From Chloroflexota bacterium (GTDB lineage: Bacteria; Chloroflexota; UBA11872): DNA of 64,000 bases. The notes beneath the pieces are model-generated. The model made no database searches, was not told the origin of the DNA, and saw nothing but the letters and a program-made list of their open reading frames with translations. The stretch covers positions 1 to 64,000 of the forward strand of contig JAJEDE010000025.1 in assembly GCA_022821645.1 (NCBI GenBank). Direction: 5' to 3'. Of the stretch, positions 25,054 through 34,252 are shown piece after piece. Numbering within the stretch: position 1 is the stretch's first letter; each line of letters opens with the position of its first letter. The position numbers and the translations under genes were made by a program.

Positions 25054-27021
25054 CTAGGCGATCTGCGCGACCTTCTCGGCGTACTTCTGCACCGTCGTCG
25101 CGAACTCCGCGTGACTCCACGTCAGCGGGCTCACGCTTAGCGGCGCGCCCGAATAGGGGTGCACCTGCTCGGCCAGCGTGCCGCTCGGCAGGGCGCGGTC
25201 CGCCACCCAGGCCAGAATCTCACGGGCCGGCGTCAGGTCGGCCTCCGACTCGGCCAGCGCCACGTACCACTGCGCGAGCCACAGCGTGCAGATGAACCAG
25301 GGATTCCCGGGCACGTTCCGAAGGTCGCCGCTGACCTGGTGGTAGTAATCGTTCTGGTAGCGCGCCACGCCGCCGACGGAGGTCTTGACGGTCAACTCGT
25401 CGCGCACGCTTTCCATCGTGGACCGCACGCGCGTGTCGTCCGCCTCGAACATCCCGAACCGCCAGACGCCGTGCACGCTGGCGTCGATATTGAGATCCGG
25501 CGTCAACGAGCCGTCCGCATTCACCTCGACCCGCCGAATGAACCGCCGGTGCTCCTCGCTGTACAGGTGCTCCAGGGTTGCGGCTCGGATTTCGGATGCT
25601 GCCGTTCGGTAGCGCGAGGCCGTGTCCAGCTCCCCGAACCCCTCGGCAAACTCCGCGGCGGCCTCCAATCCAGCCCAGACCGATGCAACGGTGAATGTGT
25701 GAATGCCCAGGCGTTCTTCCCACAGGTCCCACGAGGCCGCCGGCAGGCCGCTGGGCTCATGCCGGTATCGCACCATGAAGTCCGCCGACGCCTTGATCAG
25801 CGGGGCGTAGACGCCGCGGATGAACTCGGTGTCCATGAACCGCTGGTTGTAGAGGCGCAGCGCCCACAGCACCAGCGCCGTCTCGTCCTCCTGGATCGGC
25901 AGCACGCGCTGCCGGTTCGCGTCCGCCCACGGGTGCCAGCTGCTGCCCGGCGAACCGTCCGGGTGGTACTTGTGCAGCATGAACCCGCCCGGCTGCAGGG
26001 CGCGGCGGCAAAACTGGAAGAAGCGGCCGGCCAGTTCGCGCTGGTTGGCCCCGATCAGCGCTTCCGCCACCAGCGCTCCGTCCCGCGGCCACATGTAGCT
26101 GTAGGTGTCGCGCCCGAACTGCAGGATGTCGCTATCGTTCGCCGCGATAATCGCGCCGCCGTCGTCGATCTGCGTGCGCACCACCAGCATGCTCCGGCGG
26201 TACAGGTCGCGGCTGGCCGGTTCCAGCGGCCAGAGGTCGGTCGGATCCCGCGTGACCCAGTACGACCAGTAGTCGCTGGTTCGCTGGATAAAGCTCTCCG
26301 GCGTTCGGTCCACAATCGTGTCGTTGTGGTCCTTCGCCCGGAAGAAGTCGTCGGAGGCCACGATCCAGTAGTGCGCCGTGCCCTCGCCGCCGCCCGCAAC
26401 CGTTACGCGCACCGAGCCAATACTGTCCACCTGCCCCTGCGCGATGGGGTTGCCTTCCAGGCGCCCGTCTTCGGCGTCCAGCCATGTCCCTTGCGATGCG
26501 TCCTCGGACTTCCCCCCGACGCTGTATTCGTCGAATCCAACCTTGTCCCCGACCTGCGCGTTGCACAGGAAGTTCACGTTGCGCTTGTAGTGCACGATGC
26601 CCTCGGTCCAGGGATCGAAATAGGCCGTGTCGCCGATCCCGTCCCGCTCCAGCCAGAAGTCGGCGTGGAAGTAGAGGGTGAACGTACGTTCGTGGTCAGC
26701 CAGGTTCCTCACGGCGACACGGCGCACGAAGATTGGTCGGTCAAAGTCCACGGCGTCCGCGCACATCAGCTCCACGCCAAGCCGCGAATTCGCAAGCCGA
26801 ACGTTTGTGGCCAGCGTGTGGTCCGCGTAGTCCAGGTCCCGCGACCACTCGTCGTTGCTGATCCACGAGAACTGCCCGTCCACGCCCACGCCAAATCGGC
26901 AGGCCCGCCCACCGGTCTGGTTCTCGGAGCCGACCCGCGGGTAGTAGATATCGCGCACGCGGTAGCGCGAGTCGAAGTTGACTAGAAACGATCCGTTGCC
27001 GAGGGCCAGGTCGCGCGGCAT
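25054..27021 (-). CDS. Glycoside hydrolase family 15 (glucoamylase-type)
   Basis: A 655-residue GH15 enzyme: an N-terminal beta-sandwich (about 1-270, starting 'RDLALGNGSFLVNFDSRYRVRD' in two halves: RDLALGNGSF, LVNFDSRYRV) followed by the (alpha/alpha)6 barrel. The general acid Glu is in 'SWDLWEERLGIHTFT' and the second catalytic Glu in 'GTLAEQVHPYSG' near the C-terminus. 'YMWPRDGALVAEAL' is the conserved substrate-binding segment. It releases glucose or related sugars from alpha-glucans or trehalose-like substrates. No signal peptide, so probably cytosolic. ATG 27021 is chosen over upstream GTG/ATG codons lacking homology. Confidence 0.9.
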   Translation of the reverse strand: MPRDLALGNGSFLVNFDSRYRVRDIYYPRVGSENQTGGRACRFGVGVDGQFSWISNDEWSRDLDYADHTLATNVRLANSRLGVELMCADAVDFDRPIFVRRVAVRNLADHERTFTLYFHADFWLERDGIGDTAYFDPWTEGIVHYKRNVNFLCNAQVGDKVGFDEYSVGGKSEDASQGTWLDAEDGRLEGNPIAQGQVDSIGSVRVTVAGGGEGTAHYWIVASDDFFRAKDHNDTIVDRTPESFIQRTSDYWSYWVTRDPTDLWPLEPASRDLYRRSMLVVRTQIDDGGAIIAANDSDILQFGRDTYSYMWPRDGALVAEALIGANQRELAGRFFQFCRRALQPGGFMLHKYHPDGSPGSSWHPWADANRQRVLPIQEDETALVLWALRLYNQRFMDTEFIRGVYAPLIKASADFMVRYRHEPSGLPAASWDLWEERLGIHTFTVASVWAGLEAAAEFAEGFGELDTASRYRTAASEIRAATLEHLYSEEHRRFIRRVEVNADGSLTPDLNIDASVHGVWRFGMFEADDTRVRSTMESVRDELTVKTSVGGVARYQNDYYHQVSGDLRNVPGNPWFICTLWLAQWYVALAESEADLTPAREILAWVADRALPSGTLAEQVHPYSGAPLSVSPLTWSHAEFATTVQKYAEKVAQIA

Positions 27022-27154
27022 GGCGTGAGCTCCACTACTCGAATCGCCTGTTCCATTGTCGCAGTTGCCGGACGACGCGCGCCGCGTTGACACCGGTTTT
27101 CGGCGCTCCCTAAGCTCGCCGCGCCGCCTGCTCGTTCGTTGAGGAGTCGACTTC

Positions 27155-28150
27155 GTGGCCGACCGGCACAAGATTCTGATTACCGATTACGTCTGGCCTT
27201 CCACCGATCCCGAGCGCGAGGTCCTGGCCGAGCTCGATGCCGAGGTCGTTGAATCCGACTCCGGCGACGAAGACCGCCTCACCGAACTGGCCGCCGACGT
27301 CACCGGCATCCTCACCTGCTTCGCCAAGGTCACCGAACGCGTCGTCCGCGCGTCGCCTCGTCTGCGCGTCGTCGGTCGCTACGGCGTCGGCACGGACAAC
27401 ATCGACGTCGACACCTGCACCTCGCTGGACATTCCCGTCACCTTCGTGCCCGACTACGGCTACGAAGAGGTCGCCGACCACGCCATGGCCCTGCTCATGG
27501 CCCAGGCCCGCGGCATTTCAGTGCTGGACCGCAGCGTGCGCACCGGCGAGTGGACCAACCAGCCCGCCCGACCCATGCACCGCATGCGCGGCCGCGTCCT
27601 CGGAATCCTCGGCTATGGCCGCATCGGCTTTGCCCTGGCCCAGCGCGCCATCCCGCACGGGCTCAAGATCCTCGTCCACGACCCATACATCACCGCCGAC
27701 CGCGTGGCCGACATCGGCGCTGAACTGGTCGACAAGGACCGCCTGGTGACCCAATCGGACTTCATCTCCGTCCACGCCCCGCTCACCCCGGAAACCCACC
27801 ACACCATCGGCGAGCCCGAGCTGCGCGCCATGAAGCCAACTGCCTACATCATCAACACCGCGCGCGGACCGCTCATCGACGAGTACGCCCTGGCCCGTGC
27901 CATCGACGCAGGGTGGATCGCCGGCGCCGGCATCGATGTCCTCGAACAGGAACCCCCGCCCCCCAACCACCCGCTCATCGGCCTGGAGCGCGCCATAGTT
28001 ACCCCGCACGCCGCCTTCCTCTCCGAGGAATCGCTGCTGGAACTGGAGCGCCGCGCAGCCCTGTCCGTCGTCCGCGTCCTCCAGGGCCGGATGCCGGAAT
28101 ACGTCTGGAACCGCGAGGTCCTGGAACGGGTCAGCCTGGCCGAAGCCTAG
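27155..28150 (+). CDS. D-isomer specific 2-hydroxyacid dehydrogenase (CtBP/SerA-like)
   Basis: A 331-residue NAD-dependent dehydrogenase. The Rossmann nucleotide motif is 'VLGILGYGRIGFALAQRA' (about 148). The catalytic Arg is in 'YIINTARGPLIDEYAL' (about 235), the Glu in 'GIDVLEQEPPPPNHPL' (about 264) and the His in 'IVTPHAAFLSEESL'. The N-terminal domain has 'VVGRYGVGTDNIDVD'. This set fits the phosphoglycerate dehydrogenase/CtBP-like group; the hydroxyacid is not determined. Start GTG 27155. It is divergent from the GH15 gene, with 133 nt between. Confidence 0.92.
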   Translation: MADRHKILITDYVWPSTDPEREVLAELDAEVVESDSGDEDRLTELAADVTGILTCFAKVTERVVRASPRLRVVGRYGVGTDNIDVDTCTSLDIPVTFVPDYGYEEVADHAMALLMAQARGISVLDRSVRTGEWTNQPARPMHRMRGRVLGILGYGRIGFALAQRAIPHGLKILVHDPYITADRVADIGAELVDKDRLVTQSDFISVHAPLTPETHHTIGEPELRAMKPTAYIINTARGPLIDEYALARAIDAGWIAGAGIDVLEQEPPPPNHPLIGLERAIVTPHAAFLSEESLLELERRAALSVVRVLQGRMPEYVWNREVLERVSLAEA

Positions 28151-28165
28151 CCTTGACGCGCAGCT

Positions 28166-29023
28166 TCACGCTTCGATGTAGCGCCGGTAACCCCAGACCA
28201 CGCCGACGCCGATCAGCGCCCCGCCGAAGATGCCGAGAATATCGACGCCGATGTCGCCGCTGAACGGCACGAGTGACTCGACCGACGTTGCCCCGCTCTC
28301 CCACCAGACATACCAGCGCACCAGGAACCACCAGCCGGCCAGTCCGGCCAGGTAAACCGCCAGCCTCATGCGGAACCGGGCATTCACGCCTGTCTTGGAT
28401 CGTTGCCGGGTCATCGTCTGCTTCAATCGCTCGGTCTTCGCGTCCTGGCCGCCGCTCGAATGCTCGGCGGCGATCTCCTGCTCGATGATCGAGCGGGCGT
28501 TCGCGCCGGCCGGTGAATGGCTCACGATCGCGAGCGAGGTCGGATAGCTTCGATAGAAGTAGTAGCGAAAGACGAAGCTGAGCGGGAGTCCCATGGCGAT
28601 GCCAAGGCCGATTACAGCGCCCGCTTGCGCCCACTGAAAGGCCGCCAGCACAACCAGTAGCGCGACCCAGAGCAGCCCCTGGTGCAAGAGGTAGTGTTGA
28701 TCGGGGGACTGGATCGTGAATTGTCGGTGCACCAGCGCGCGACGCCAGCGCCAGCGCTCGATGACGGCGAGGCCTATGCCTCCGGCGCACAAGATCCCGG
28801 CGGCCGGAGGCGCCCCGGTGAACAGGAAAACGAGCCCGGGCAGCGCACCGACAATGAACCCGGCAAAAAGGATGGCCGGCCAGCCGGCGGTCGCCTCGCG
28901 CACGTGGGTGCGATAGCGCAGGAACGCTCGCCCTGCCTCATGCGGCGCATAGCCGGCGTTGATCAGCGCCCGCACAGCAACCTGGGTGTGATGTGGATCT
29001 TCGGGACGACCTCGAACAAACAT
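28166..29023 (-). CDS. Multi-pass membrane protein of unknown function
   Basis: A 285-residue protein with about six hydrophobic segments: 'ILFAGFIVGALPGLVFLF', 'GILCAGGIGLAVIE', 'GLLWVALLVVLAAFQW', 'AVIGLGIAMGLPLSFVF', 'LAVYLAGLAGWWFLV' and 'VDILGIFGGALIGVGVVW'. Residues 1-45 look like a soluble helical domain; a charged loop (about 170-215) splits the membrane part. Not recognised. ATG 29023 has a good ribosome site (GAGGAG, 6 nt upstream). Convergent with the dehydrogenase gene (15 nt between stops). Confidence 0.7.
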   Translation of the reverse strand: MFVRGRPEDPHHTQVAVRALINAGYAPHEAGRAFLRYRTHVREATAGWPAILFAGFIVGALPGLVFLFTGAPPAAGILCAGGIGLAVIERWRWRRALVHRQFTIQSPDQHYLLHQGLLWVALLVVLAAFQWAQAGAVIGLGIAMGLPLSFVFRYYFYRSYPTSLAIVSHSPAGANARSIIEQEIAAEHSSGGQDAKTERLKQTMTRQRSKTGVNARFRMRLAVYLAGLAGWWFLVRWYVWWESGATSVESLVPFSGDIGVDILGIFGGALIGVGVVWGYRRYIEA

Positions 29024-29024
29024 C

Positions 29025-29129
29025 TCAAACTCCTCGCTGGACGCGCGTGTGCGGCGCAGCGCGCCGTCTCGCAGCTTCGGTCGGCGACGACGATTCCAGG
29101 CTTAGCGCCGTCTTCGCGATGTTCCTCAT
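29025..29129 (-). CDS. Possible 34-residue leader peptide
   Basis: A short reading frame with ATG 29129 and an AAGGTGA-like site 9 nt upstream. It ends one base before the ATG of the membrane-protein gene, so its stop lies over that gene's ribosome site. The peptide is Arg/Ala-rich and unlike anything known to me. Coupling of translation is possible, but chance occurrence is just as likely. Confidence 0.2.
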   Translation of the reverse strand: MRNIAKTALSLESSSPTEAARRRAAPHTRVQRGV

Positions 29130-29167
29130 GGTTTCGAGTTCACCTTCGACTATTCTGCAAGCCACGG

Positions 29168-31126
29168 CTAGGCCGCTCGGATCCGCTGGTCGACGGCGTT
29201 CCGAATCAATGTCGGCAGCAACTGGCTGTCGTGCACGATTTCCCCAAAACAAGCCCCCAGCGGTCGCCCGTCGATTCTCGGCATGTACGCGCGCTCGAAC
29301 TCCGTGCGCAGCACCCCCACCCCGAACGCCAGCACCTTCGTGGCCTGTCCGCTCGGACCGTTGCGGTTCCGGCGGTCCAGGTCCGTCAGCACACGCCGGA
29401 GTTGAGCCGGATCGCTGCTGATTCCGTCCGTAATCACGATCACGCTCTTCAAGCCGGACTGCGGCTGGATGTGTGTCAACGCCCGTCGCATCGCCCCCGC
29501 GTCATCGGTCTCGCGGTGGTCCAGCTTGTAGATGGTCCGGACAATCTGGCTGTGATCGCGCGGACGGTAGGCCGCCTCCGAGGGAATCCCGGCCGCCGTC
29601 CACACGCTCTGCTCGAAGCGCCAGTGAACCACGGCCTCGGCGCTGAAACTCAGCACCGCATAGGGAATCCGCAGCCGCTCGTGGATCTCAATGAACATCA
29701 CCGCCGCTTCCACCAGCCGGTCGAATTTCTTCGTCGGAAACCCCCGCTGCACCATGCTCCCGCTGATGTCCAGCAGGATGGCGCTGGCGAAATCCCGCTG
29801 CCGGTCCTCCCGCGCCACCCGCACCCCTCGCAGAAATGCCGAGGCGGGGTCCGTGACCAACCGCTCCGGATGCTCCAGGTCGATCTCACCCGTATCGCCC
29901 CGCCGCTGCTTGCGCGGACGCCGCCAGGGGTCCACCGCGCCGTGACGGCGCAGATCCATGATTTCCGCCAGTCCGCGACGGCGTCCACTGCCGTAAATCG
30001 ACTCCCGGATCAGCGGCTCCAGCTTCCGCACCGCCGCCGGGTAGTCGTACGCCTCGTAGTCGATCTGCGGTCCGCGACCCTTCCGCAAGTACGAGATGAG
30101 CCCCGGGTGCCAGGACTCGCCGGTTGAGCTCAGGACTCTGTCCCGCACTTGCCGCCGGCTCCACCGCCGCCGCTGCCCCTGGGTTATCGACGCCGGGTTT
30201 CGGTCGGCTGGCGCCGCCGGCGCCCCATCGCGCCGCCGGCTCTGCAGCGGCTGAGCCACTCCTCCCGGCATCTCCTGTTCCTGCTCGGCCGGTTCGTCGC
30301 TGTCGGCGCTGGCGCCTTCCGTGCCGGCCAGGGCGCCCGGTTCCGTTTCGCTCGCCGAATCGGACTCGTCCTCCAGAGTCTCGCCCGGATCACTGTCGTC
30401 GGGCGCGCGGGTCTTGGGACGCGCTCGCTCCGCCGCCTGCCGCCGAGCTTCCTGTTCGGCCATCACCAGCGAGCGGTACGCGGGCAGCACGCCATCCGTT
30501 AGCTCGTCCAGCAACCCCGAGACCTGCGCGCGTCCAGCCGCCCGTTCTACGGCTTCCAGCGTCGCCTCGAACGCCACCGCGGCCGGCCGATCCAACACCG
30601 GCGCCGCCCGGCTGCCGGGCCATTGTCGTTCCGTCCAGGCGTGAATGTGCGCGTCCAGGAACTGGTGATGCATCGGCGCGCCGCCGGTGTCCCGAATGCC
30701 CTGCATGTCGCTCATCGGCTCCAACTCGACCCCACGCCCATACAGACGCCGGAACAGGCGAGCGATCCCCGGATACCGGGCCATGTGCAGGCGATTCACC
30801 CGCATGTCGTTGACCACGTTCACCAGCAGCGTCAGCGCGGCGGCGGAAACCGCCGCGTTGGCGTGGCGCTCGATCCATCGCGCCGTCGCCATCGCGCCCG
30901 CCTTACCCGTAAAGCGGACCTCGGCCGCCTCGTGCGCCAGCCCCGCCACCATCAGCTCAGGCGGCCACTCCGAGAGCAACGCACGCGGGTAATCCACGAC
31001 CTCCCGTGCCGGGCGGTAGGCCCACCAGGGTCCGGCTTCCAGGCGCACCGGCAGGTCGCTCAGGATCAGCCGGCCGGCCAGCTCGAACTGTTCGGTCGTC
31101 AGCCGGCTTTCGTCAGACCAGGCCAT
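29168..31126 (-). CDS. VWA-domain protein (CoxE/CobT-like), MoxR partner
   Basis: A 652-residue protein. About residues 1-240 form a helical metallopeptidase-like or VWA-associated region ('LAHEAAEVRFTGKAGAMATARW'-type segments). About 230-300 are acidic and low in complexity (Asp/Glu/Ser). The C-terminal von Willebrand A domain has the MIDAS 'ILLDISGSMVQRG' (DxSxS, about 445) and 'VIVITDGISSD'. Such proteins work with MoxR AAA+ ATPases as chaperones or metal-insertion machines. The gene overlaps the upstream MoxR gene by 14 nt. The client protein is not known. Confidence 0.87.
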   Translation of the reverse strand: MAWSDESRLTTEQFELAGRLILSDLPVRLEAGPWWAYRPAREVVDYPRALLSEWPPELMVAGLAHEAAEVRFTGKAGAMATARWIERHANAAVSAAALTLLVNVVNDMRVNRLHMARYPGIARLFRRLYGRGVELEPMSDMQGIRDTGGAPMHHQFLDAHIHAWTERQWPGSRAAPVLDRPAAVAFEATLEAVERAAGRAQVSGLLDELTDGVLPAYRSLVMAEQEARRQAAERARPKTRAPDDSDPGETLEDESDSASETEPGALAGTEGASADSDEPAEQEQEMPGGVAQPLQSRRRDGAPAAPADRNPASITQGQRRRWSRRQVRDRVLSSTGESWHPGLISYLRKGRGPQIDYEAYDYPAAVRKLEPLIRESIYGSGRRRGLAEIMDLRRHGAVDPWRRPRKQRRGDTGEIDLEHPERLVTDPASAFLRGVRVAREDRQRDFASAILLDISGSMVQRGFPTKKFDRLVEAAVMFIEIHERLRIPYAVLSFSAEAVVHWRFEQSVWTAAGIPSEAAYRPRDHSQIVRTIYKLDHRETDDAGAMRRALTHIQPQSGLKSVIVITDGISSDPAQLRRVLTDLDRRNRNGPSGQATKVLAFGVGVLRTEFERAYMPRIDGRPLGACFGEIVHDSQLLPTLIRNAVDQRIRAA

Positions 31127-33395
31127 AGCCGGCCAACGTCGCTTCCAGCACCGCGCGAATGTCGTCCCCGGCCCCGTCCAACACCCCCCGCCGCAACCAG
31201 CGCACGAACGTAGCCGAGTCGTCGCCCGCCCGCGCGCTGGTCACCAGTTCGGCCGTCGTCAGGCTCACTCGCTCGGCCGCAGCCCCGGCCAGGTCCGCCG
31301 GTACGTCGTTCAGCGGGTGCCGCGCGTCCCTGTCCCAGGCGCCCGACAGAATCGCCCGACCCGTGCCCGCCAGTTCCGCCGCCGAATGCAGCAACCCCGG
31401 ATCGACCGCCTCGCCGGCCACGAACGCCAGGATCGCGGCCTCTTCGTCCAGCGGCGGATAGTCCATCCGAATCACCGCCCCAAAACGGTTCTCGACCGCC
31501 TCGTTCAGCGGCTTCACGCCCGGACCCTCCGCAAACCCGGTCGCCACCAGCCGAAAGTCGGGATGCGCGTGCACCACCCGCCCGTCCGGCAGCAGCAGCC
31601 GCCCGCCCTTGTCGAACAGCCCGTTGATGATCGAATGCACGTCCGGATACGCCAGGTTGTACTCGTTCACAATCACGAACAGCCCCTCGCTCGCCGCCTC
31701 CAGGAATCCCTGGATCGACCACGAGGTCGCTCCGCCCGTCAGCCGCCGCGCCGCCGTCAGATCCGTCTTGCTGGTTTCGCCTGTCAGGCTGAATTCCACC
31801 GCCGGCAGATTCCACAAATGCGCCAGCGTCCGAGCCATCGCCGACTTCCCGCAGCCCGTAGGCCCCCGCAGGAACACCGGCCGCCCCGCCACCAGCGCCC
31901 CCTGCGTCAGCCGCAAGGCCTGCCAACTCGATGCCGTCAGACAGGGCAGCACGCTGGAGGCCGGCGGTACCTGTCCCAGCGACGACGCCAGGTTCAGTCC
32001 GTACTCCGTCCGCAGCGCCCGCCGCAACTCGTCGGAGGCGGCGCCATCGCTGCCGTTCGCGCTCTCGATCACCGGCGGACGGTCCGTGCGCCCGCGAATC
32101 CGCACCCTGCGCCCGCCCGACAAGCCCAGCGTCACGCCGGCTGCACCGTCGGACGGTTCCGACCCTGCCGCCAGCGTGGGCGCCGGCAGCGCCACCGCCG
32201 CGCCCGCATCCGGTCGTTCGATGTCCAACAGGGCCTGCCGCAGTTCCTCTGGATAGGCCGTCGACGCCACCGCCCGACCCAGCGCCTGCCGCGTCGTCTC
32301 CGCCACCGGCTGCATCAGGTCGTCCGGCGCAATCGAAAGCACCGCCTGCGCCCCGATCTCCGCCAGCGGCAGCCCCGTCGCGTGCCCCAGCGCCAGCCAG
32401 TGAACCAGCGACCGCGTCGAAATCCGGTCCCGCATGGCCCCGCCCAAATCGGCGTGCCCGCGCAGCTGGCTGGCCACACCCACCAGCCGCTCCACGATTG
32501 AAGGATTGGCCCGCAAGTCCAGCGCCTCCGCCAACTCCAGCCGCCCGAACTCGAAGGCCACCGCGTCGGCCTCCTCCTCCGGCGGCAGAAACCCCATCGG
32601 AATCGCCCCCAGCCCCCAGCCAAACCGCCGTTGCAGCGCCCGCCCGATCTCAGCGGCCCCCACGTAGTTCGGATTAGCCGTGGCAAACACCCCGAACTGC
32701 TCATGCACCTCGATCTCGATGTTCCCAAGGTCCGTCCCCGAGATCACCAGCCGCCCCGTATCCATCGCCTGCGTCAGCGCGCTCACCAGGTCCGGCGGCA
32801 GCATGTTGATCTCGTTGATCAGCAGCTTGTGCCCGTGCAACATCGCCTGCACTGCGGGACCCAGCGCCGCCACCGTCGACTGACCCGCATCGCCCCGCAC
32901 GACCTCCGTCCGCTGAAAAAAGTCCGCCAGCGTCGTATCCCCGCTGAACGTCAGTTCAACGCACGGCTCATTGGCTAGGTGGCAATAAGTCTTGACCATC
33001 GTCGTCTTGCCGCAGCCCGTCGGCCCGGTCAGCAGCACAAAGGTCCGAAGGTGCGGATTCGCTTCGATCTGCGCCATCCGTTGCAGGATCTCCGCCATCG
33101 AGGCCGTAATCCGGATAAACACCTCGTCCCGCGTCGGCACCAGCCGCGCCGCATCCGGCGCCTCGTCTCCGAACCCGCCCAGTTCCTCGCGAACCTCCGC
33201 CGGCACCGCCCGAAACCGCCCGACTCCCAGGTCTCGCCGCGCAAACCGCTCCCCCAGGATCTCCAGCTCCGAGCGCTCCAGAACAATGTGCTCCCCAAAC
33301 ACCGCGTGCCCATCGCCGGCCGGGCCGCCACGGCCCTCCGCCGCATCCTCCGCGCCAAACAGGGACCTCAGAAAACTCTGCATCACCAAGCCCAT
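31113..33395 (-). CDS. Tandem MoxR-type AAA+ ATPase
   Basis: A 760-residue protein with two AAA_5/MoxR ATPase modules. Module 1: Walker A 'LTGPTGCGKTTMVKTYCHL' (about 137-150), Walker B 'LLINEINMLPPDLVSAL' and sensor 'FGVFATANPNYVGA'. Module 2: Walker A 'LRGPTGCGKSAMARTLAHL' (about 500), 'FVIVNEYNLAYPDVHS' and 'FRLVATGFAEGPG'. In both, the Walker B Asp is replaced by Asn (INE, VNE). N-terminal 90 residues are a spacer. With the overlapping VWA gene it forms a MoxR-VWA chaperone pair. Start ATG 33395 or ATG 33383. TAGAAT at 33414-33419 on this strand may be the -10 box. Confidence 0.87.
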   Translation of the reverse strand: MGLVMQSFLRSLFGAEDAAEGRGGPAGDGHAVFGEHIVLERSELEILGERFARRDLGVGRFRAVPAEVREELGGFGDEAPDAARLVPTRDEVFIRITASMAEILQRMAQIEANPHLRTFVLLTGPTGCGKTTMVKTYCHLANEPCVELTFSGDTTLADFFQRTEVVRGDAGQSTVAALGPAVQAMLHGHKLLINEINMLPPDLVSALTQAMDTGRLVISGTDLGNIEIEVHEQFGVFATANPNYVGAAEIGRALQRRFGWGLGAIPMGFLPPEEEADAVAFEFGRLELAEALDLRANPSIVERLVGVASQLRGHADLGGAMRDRISTRSLVHWLALGHATGLPLAEIGAQAVLSIAPDDLMQPVAETTRQALGRAVASTAYPEELRQALLDIERPDAGAAVALPAPTLAAGSEPSDGAAGVTLGLSGGRRVRIRGRTDRPPVIESANGSDGAASDELRRALRTEYGLNLASSLGQVPPASSVLPCLTASSWQALRLTQGALVAGRPVFLRGPTGCGKSAMARTLAHLWNLPAVEFSLTGETSKTDLTAARRLTGGATSWSIQGFLEAASEGLFVIVNEYNLAYPDVHSIINGLFDKGGRLLLPDGRVVHAHPDFRLVATGFAEGPGVKPLNEAVENRFGAVIRMDYPPLDEEAAILAFVAGEAVDPGLLHSAAELAGTGRAILSGAWDRDARHPLNDVPADLAGAAAERVSLTTAELVTSARAGDDSATFVRWLRRGVLDGAGDDIRAVLEATLAGYGLV

Positions 33396-33537
33396 CCGCC
33401 ACGCGCCGCCCGCATTCTAGGCGGGCGCCCGGCCCGACCCGGAGCCTTAGCCGTACCGAGAGTTTCGAGCGCCGTCGACTGGTCCAGGGCATGTGGTACG
33501 TTGAATCCGATGCCCGACCCCGCCGGAGCGTCGCCGC

Positions 33538-33972
33538 ATGAGCGCCGAAGCGTGGACGATTCTGGGCACGGGCGGGGCCCTGTTTGTTGGATTAGCTGGC
33601 TTGGCTGTCGCCATCTGGCGCAGCCTTAACGCTCGTCTCGAATTCATGGCCCAGCAGCAGGCCGAGGCGTTGCGAGATTTGCGCGCCGAGCAGGCTATGG
33701 CCTTGCGCGGTCTACGCGCGGAGCAGGCTGCGGCCTTGCGCGATCTACGGGCTGAGATGGATGCGCGCTTCGACGCCATCAATGCCCGCCTCGACGGCAT
33801 TGATGTCCGCCTCGACGGCATTGATGCCCGCCTCGACGGAATGGATGCCCGCTTCGACAGGATGGACACGCGCCTCGATAGGATGGAAGAGCGCCAGTAC
33901 GAAACGGCGCAGGCGCTGGCCCGTCTCGGCGGTCACGTTCCTGAGCCGGTCGCCCGGGAGCCGGCTCCCTGA
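33538..33972 (+). CDS. Membrane-anchored coiled-coil protein with hendecad and heptad repeats
   Basis: A 144-residue protein: one N-terminal membrane segment ('ILGTGGALFVGLAGLAVAIW'), then coiled coil. Residues about 45-77 are three 11-residue units of type LRDLRAEQAMA. Residues about 79-120 are six 7-residue units of type RLDGIDA/RLDGMDA. The tail is Pro-rich. The change from hendecads to heptads implies a change in supercoil handedness. No function is known. Good ATG start with GGAG upstream. Its TGA overlaps a CTG that may start the next gene. Confidence 0.72.
   Translation: MSAEAWTILGTGGALFVGLAGLAVAIWRSLNARLEFMAQQQAEALRDLRAEQAMALRGLRAEQAAALRDLRAEMDARFDAINARLDGIDVRLDGIDARLDGMDARFDRMDTRLDRMEERQYETAQALARLGGHVPEPVAREPAP
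33670..33768 (+). repeat. Three tandem 33-nt repeats (hendecad coding)
   Basis: Units at 33670-33702, 33703-33735 and 33736-33768 inside the coiled-coil gene. Each encodes an LRxLRAExxAx hendecad. Changes between units are mostly synonymous or conservative. Confidence 0.8.
33772..33897 (+). repeat. Six tandem 21-nt repeats (heptad coding)
   Basis: Units of 21 nt beginning GACGGCATTGATGCCCGCCTC or close variants, starting at 33772, 33793, 33814, 33835, 33856 and 33877. Each encodes a seven-residue coiled-coil turn. Such arrays vary in copy number by slippage, so length variation among strains is expected. Confidence 0.85.
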
Positions 33973-34205
33973 CCCTCGAAACCGCCGATCTGCTGGCCAT
34001 CGCCGGCATCGTGCTACCTCTTCTGCTAGCCGTCGTGGGCGGGACGCTTGCCTGGCTGAAGTCCGACATCCGAGACCTGCGCACTGAGATTCGCGCAGTT
34101 GACGCGAAAGTGGACGCCTTGACCCAGGCCCTCCTGGCAAGCGGTCTGATCCGTATATCGTTGACTGCTGTCTCCGAGCCTGACGCCCCGCCGTCCGCGT
34201 CCTAA
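33969..34205 (+). CDS. Small membrane coiled-coil protein, CTG start proposed
   Basis: A 78-residue protein: a membrane helix ('LLAIAGIVLPLLLAVVGGTLAW') followed by a short coiled coil 'DIRDLRTEIRAVDAKVDALTQ'. This is the same topology as the upstream gene. The only alternative start, GTG 34011, would cut the membrane segment in half. CTG 33969 forms a CTGA overlap with the upstream TGA and keeps the whole helix, so CTG is proposed. The two proteins may pair through their coils; that is inference. Confidence 0.55.
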   Translation: MTLETADLLAIAGIVLPLLLAVVGGTLAWLKSDIRDLRTEIRAVDAKVDALTQALLASGLIRISLTAVSEPDAPPSAS

Positions 34206-34252
34206 ACCGAGTCAACGCCGACGAGCAACGTAGTTCCGCGCGGCGCCACCGT

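Noticed and set aside
25159-26985. A 608-codon plus-strand open frame opposite the glucoamylase gene
   Set aside because: It is the mirror of a high-GC coding strand; composition is His/Arg/Val-rich with no domain, while the minus strand has clear GH15 motifs.
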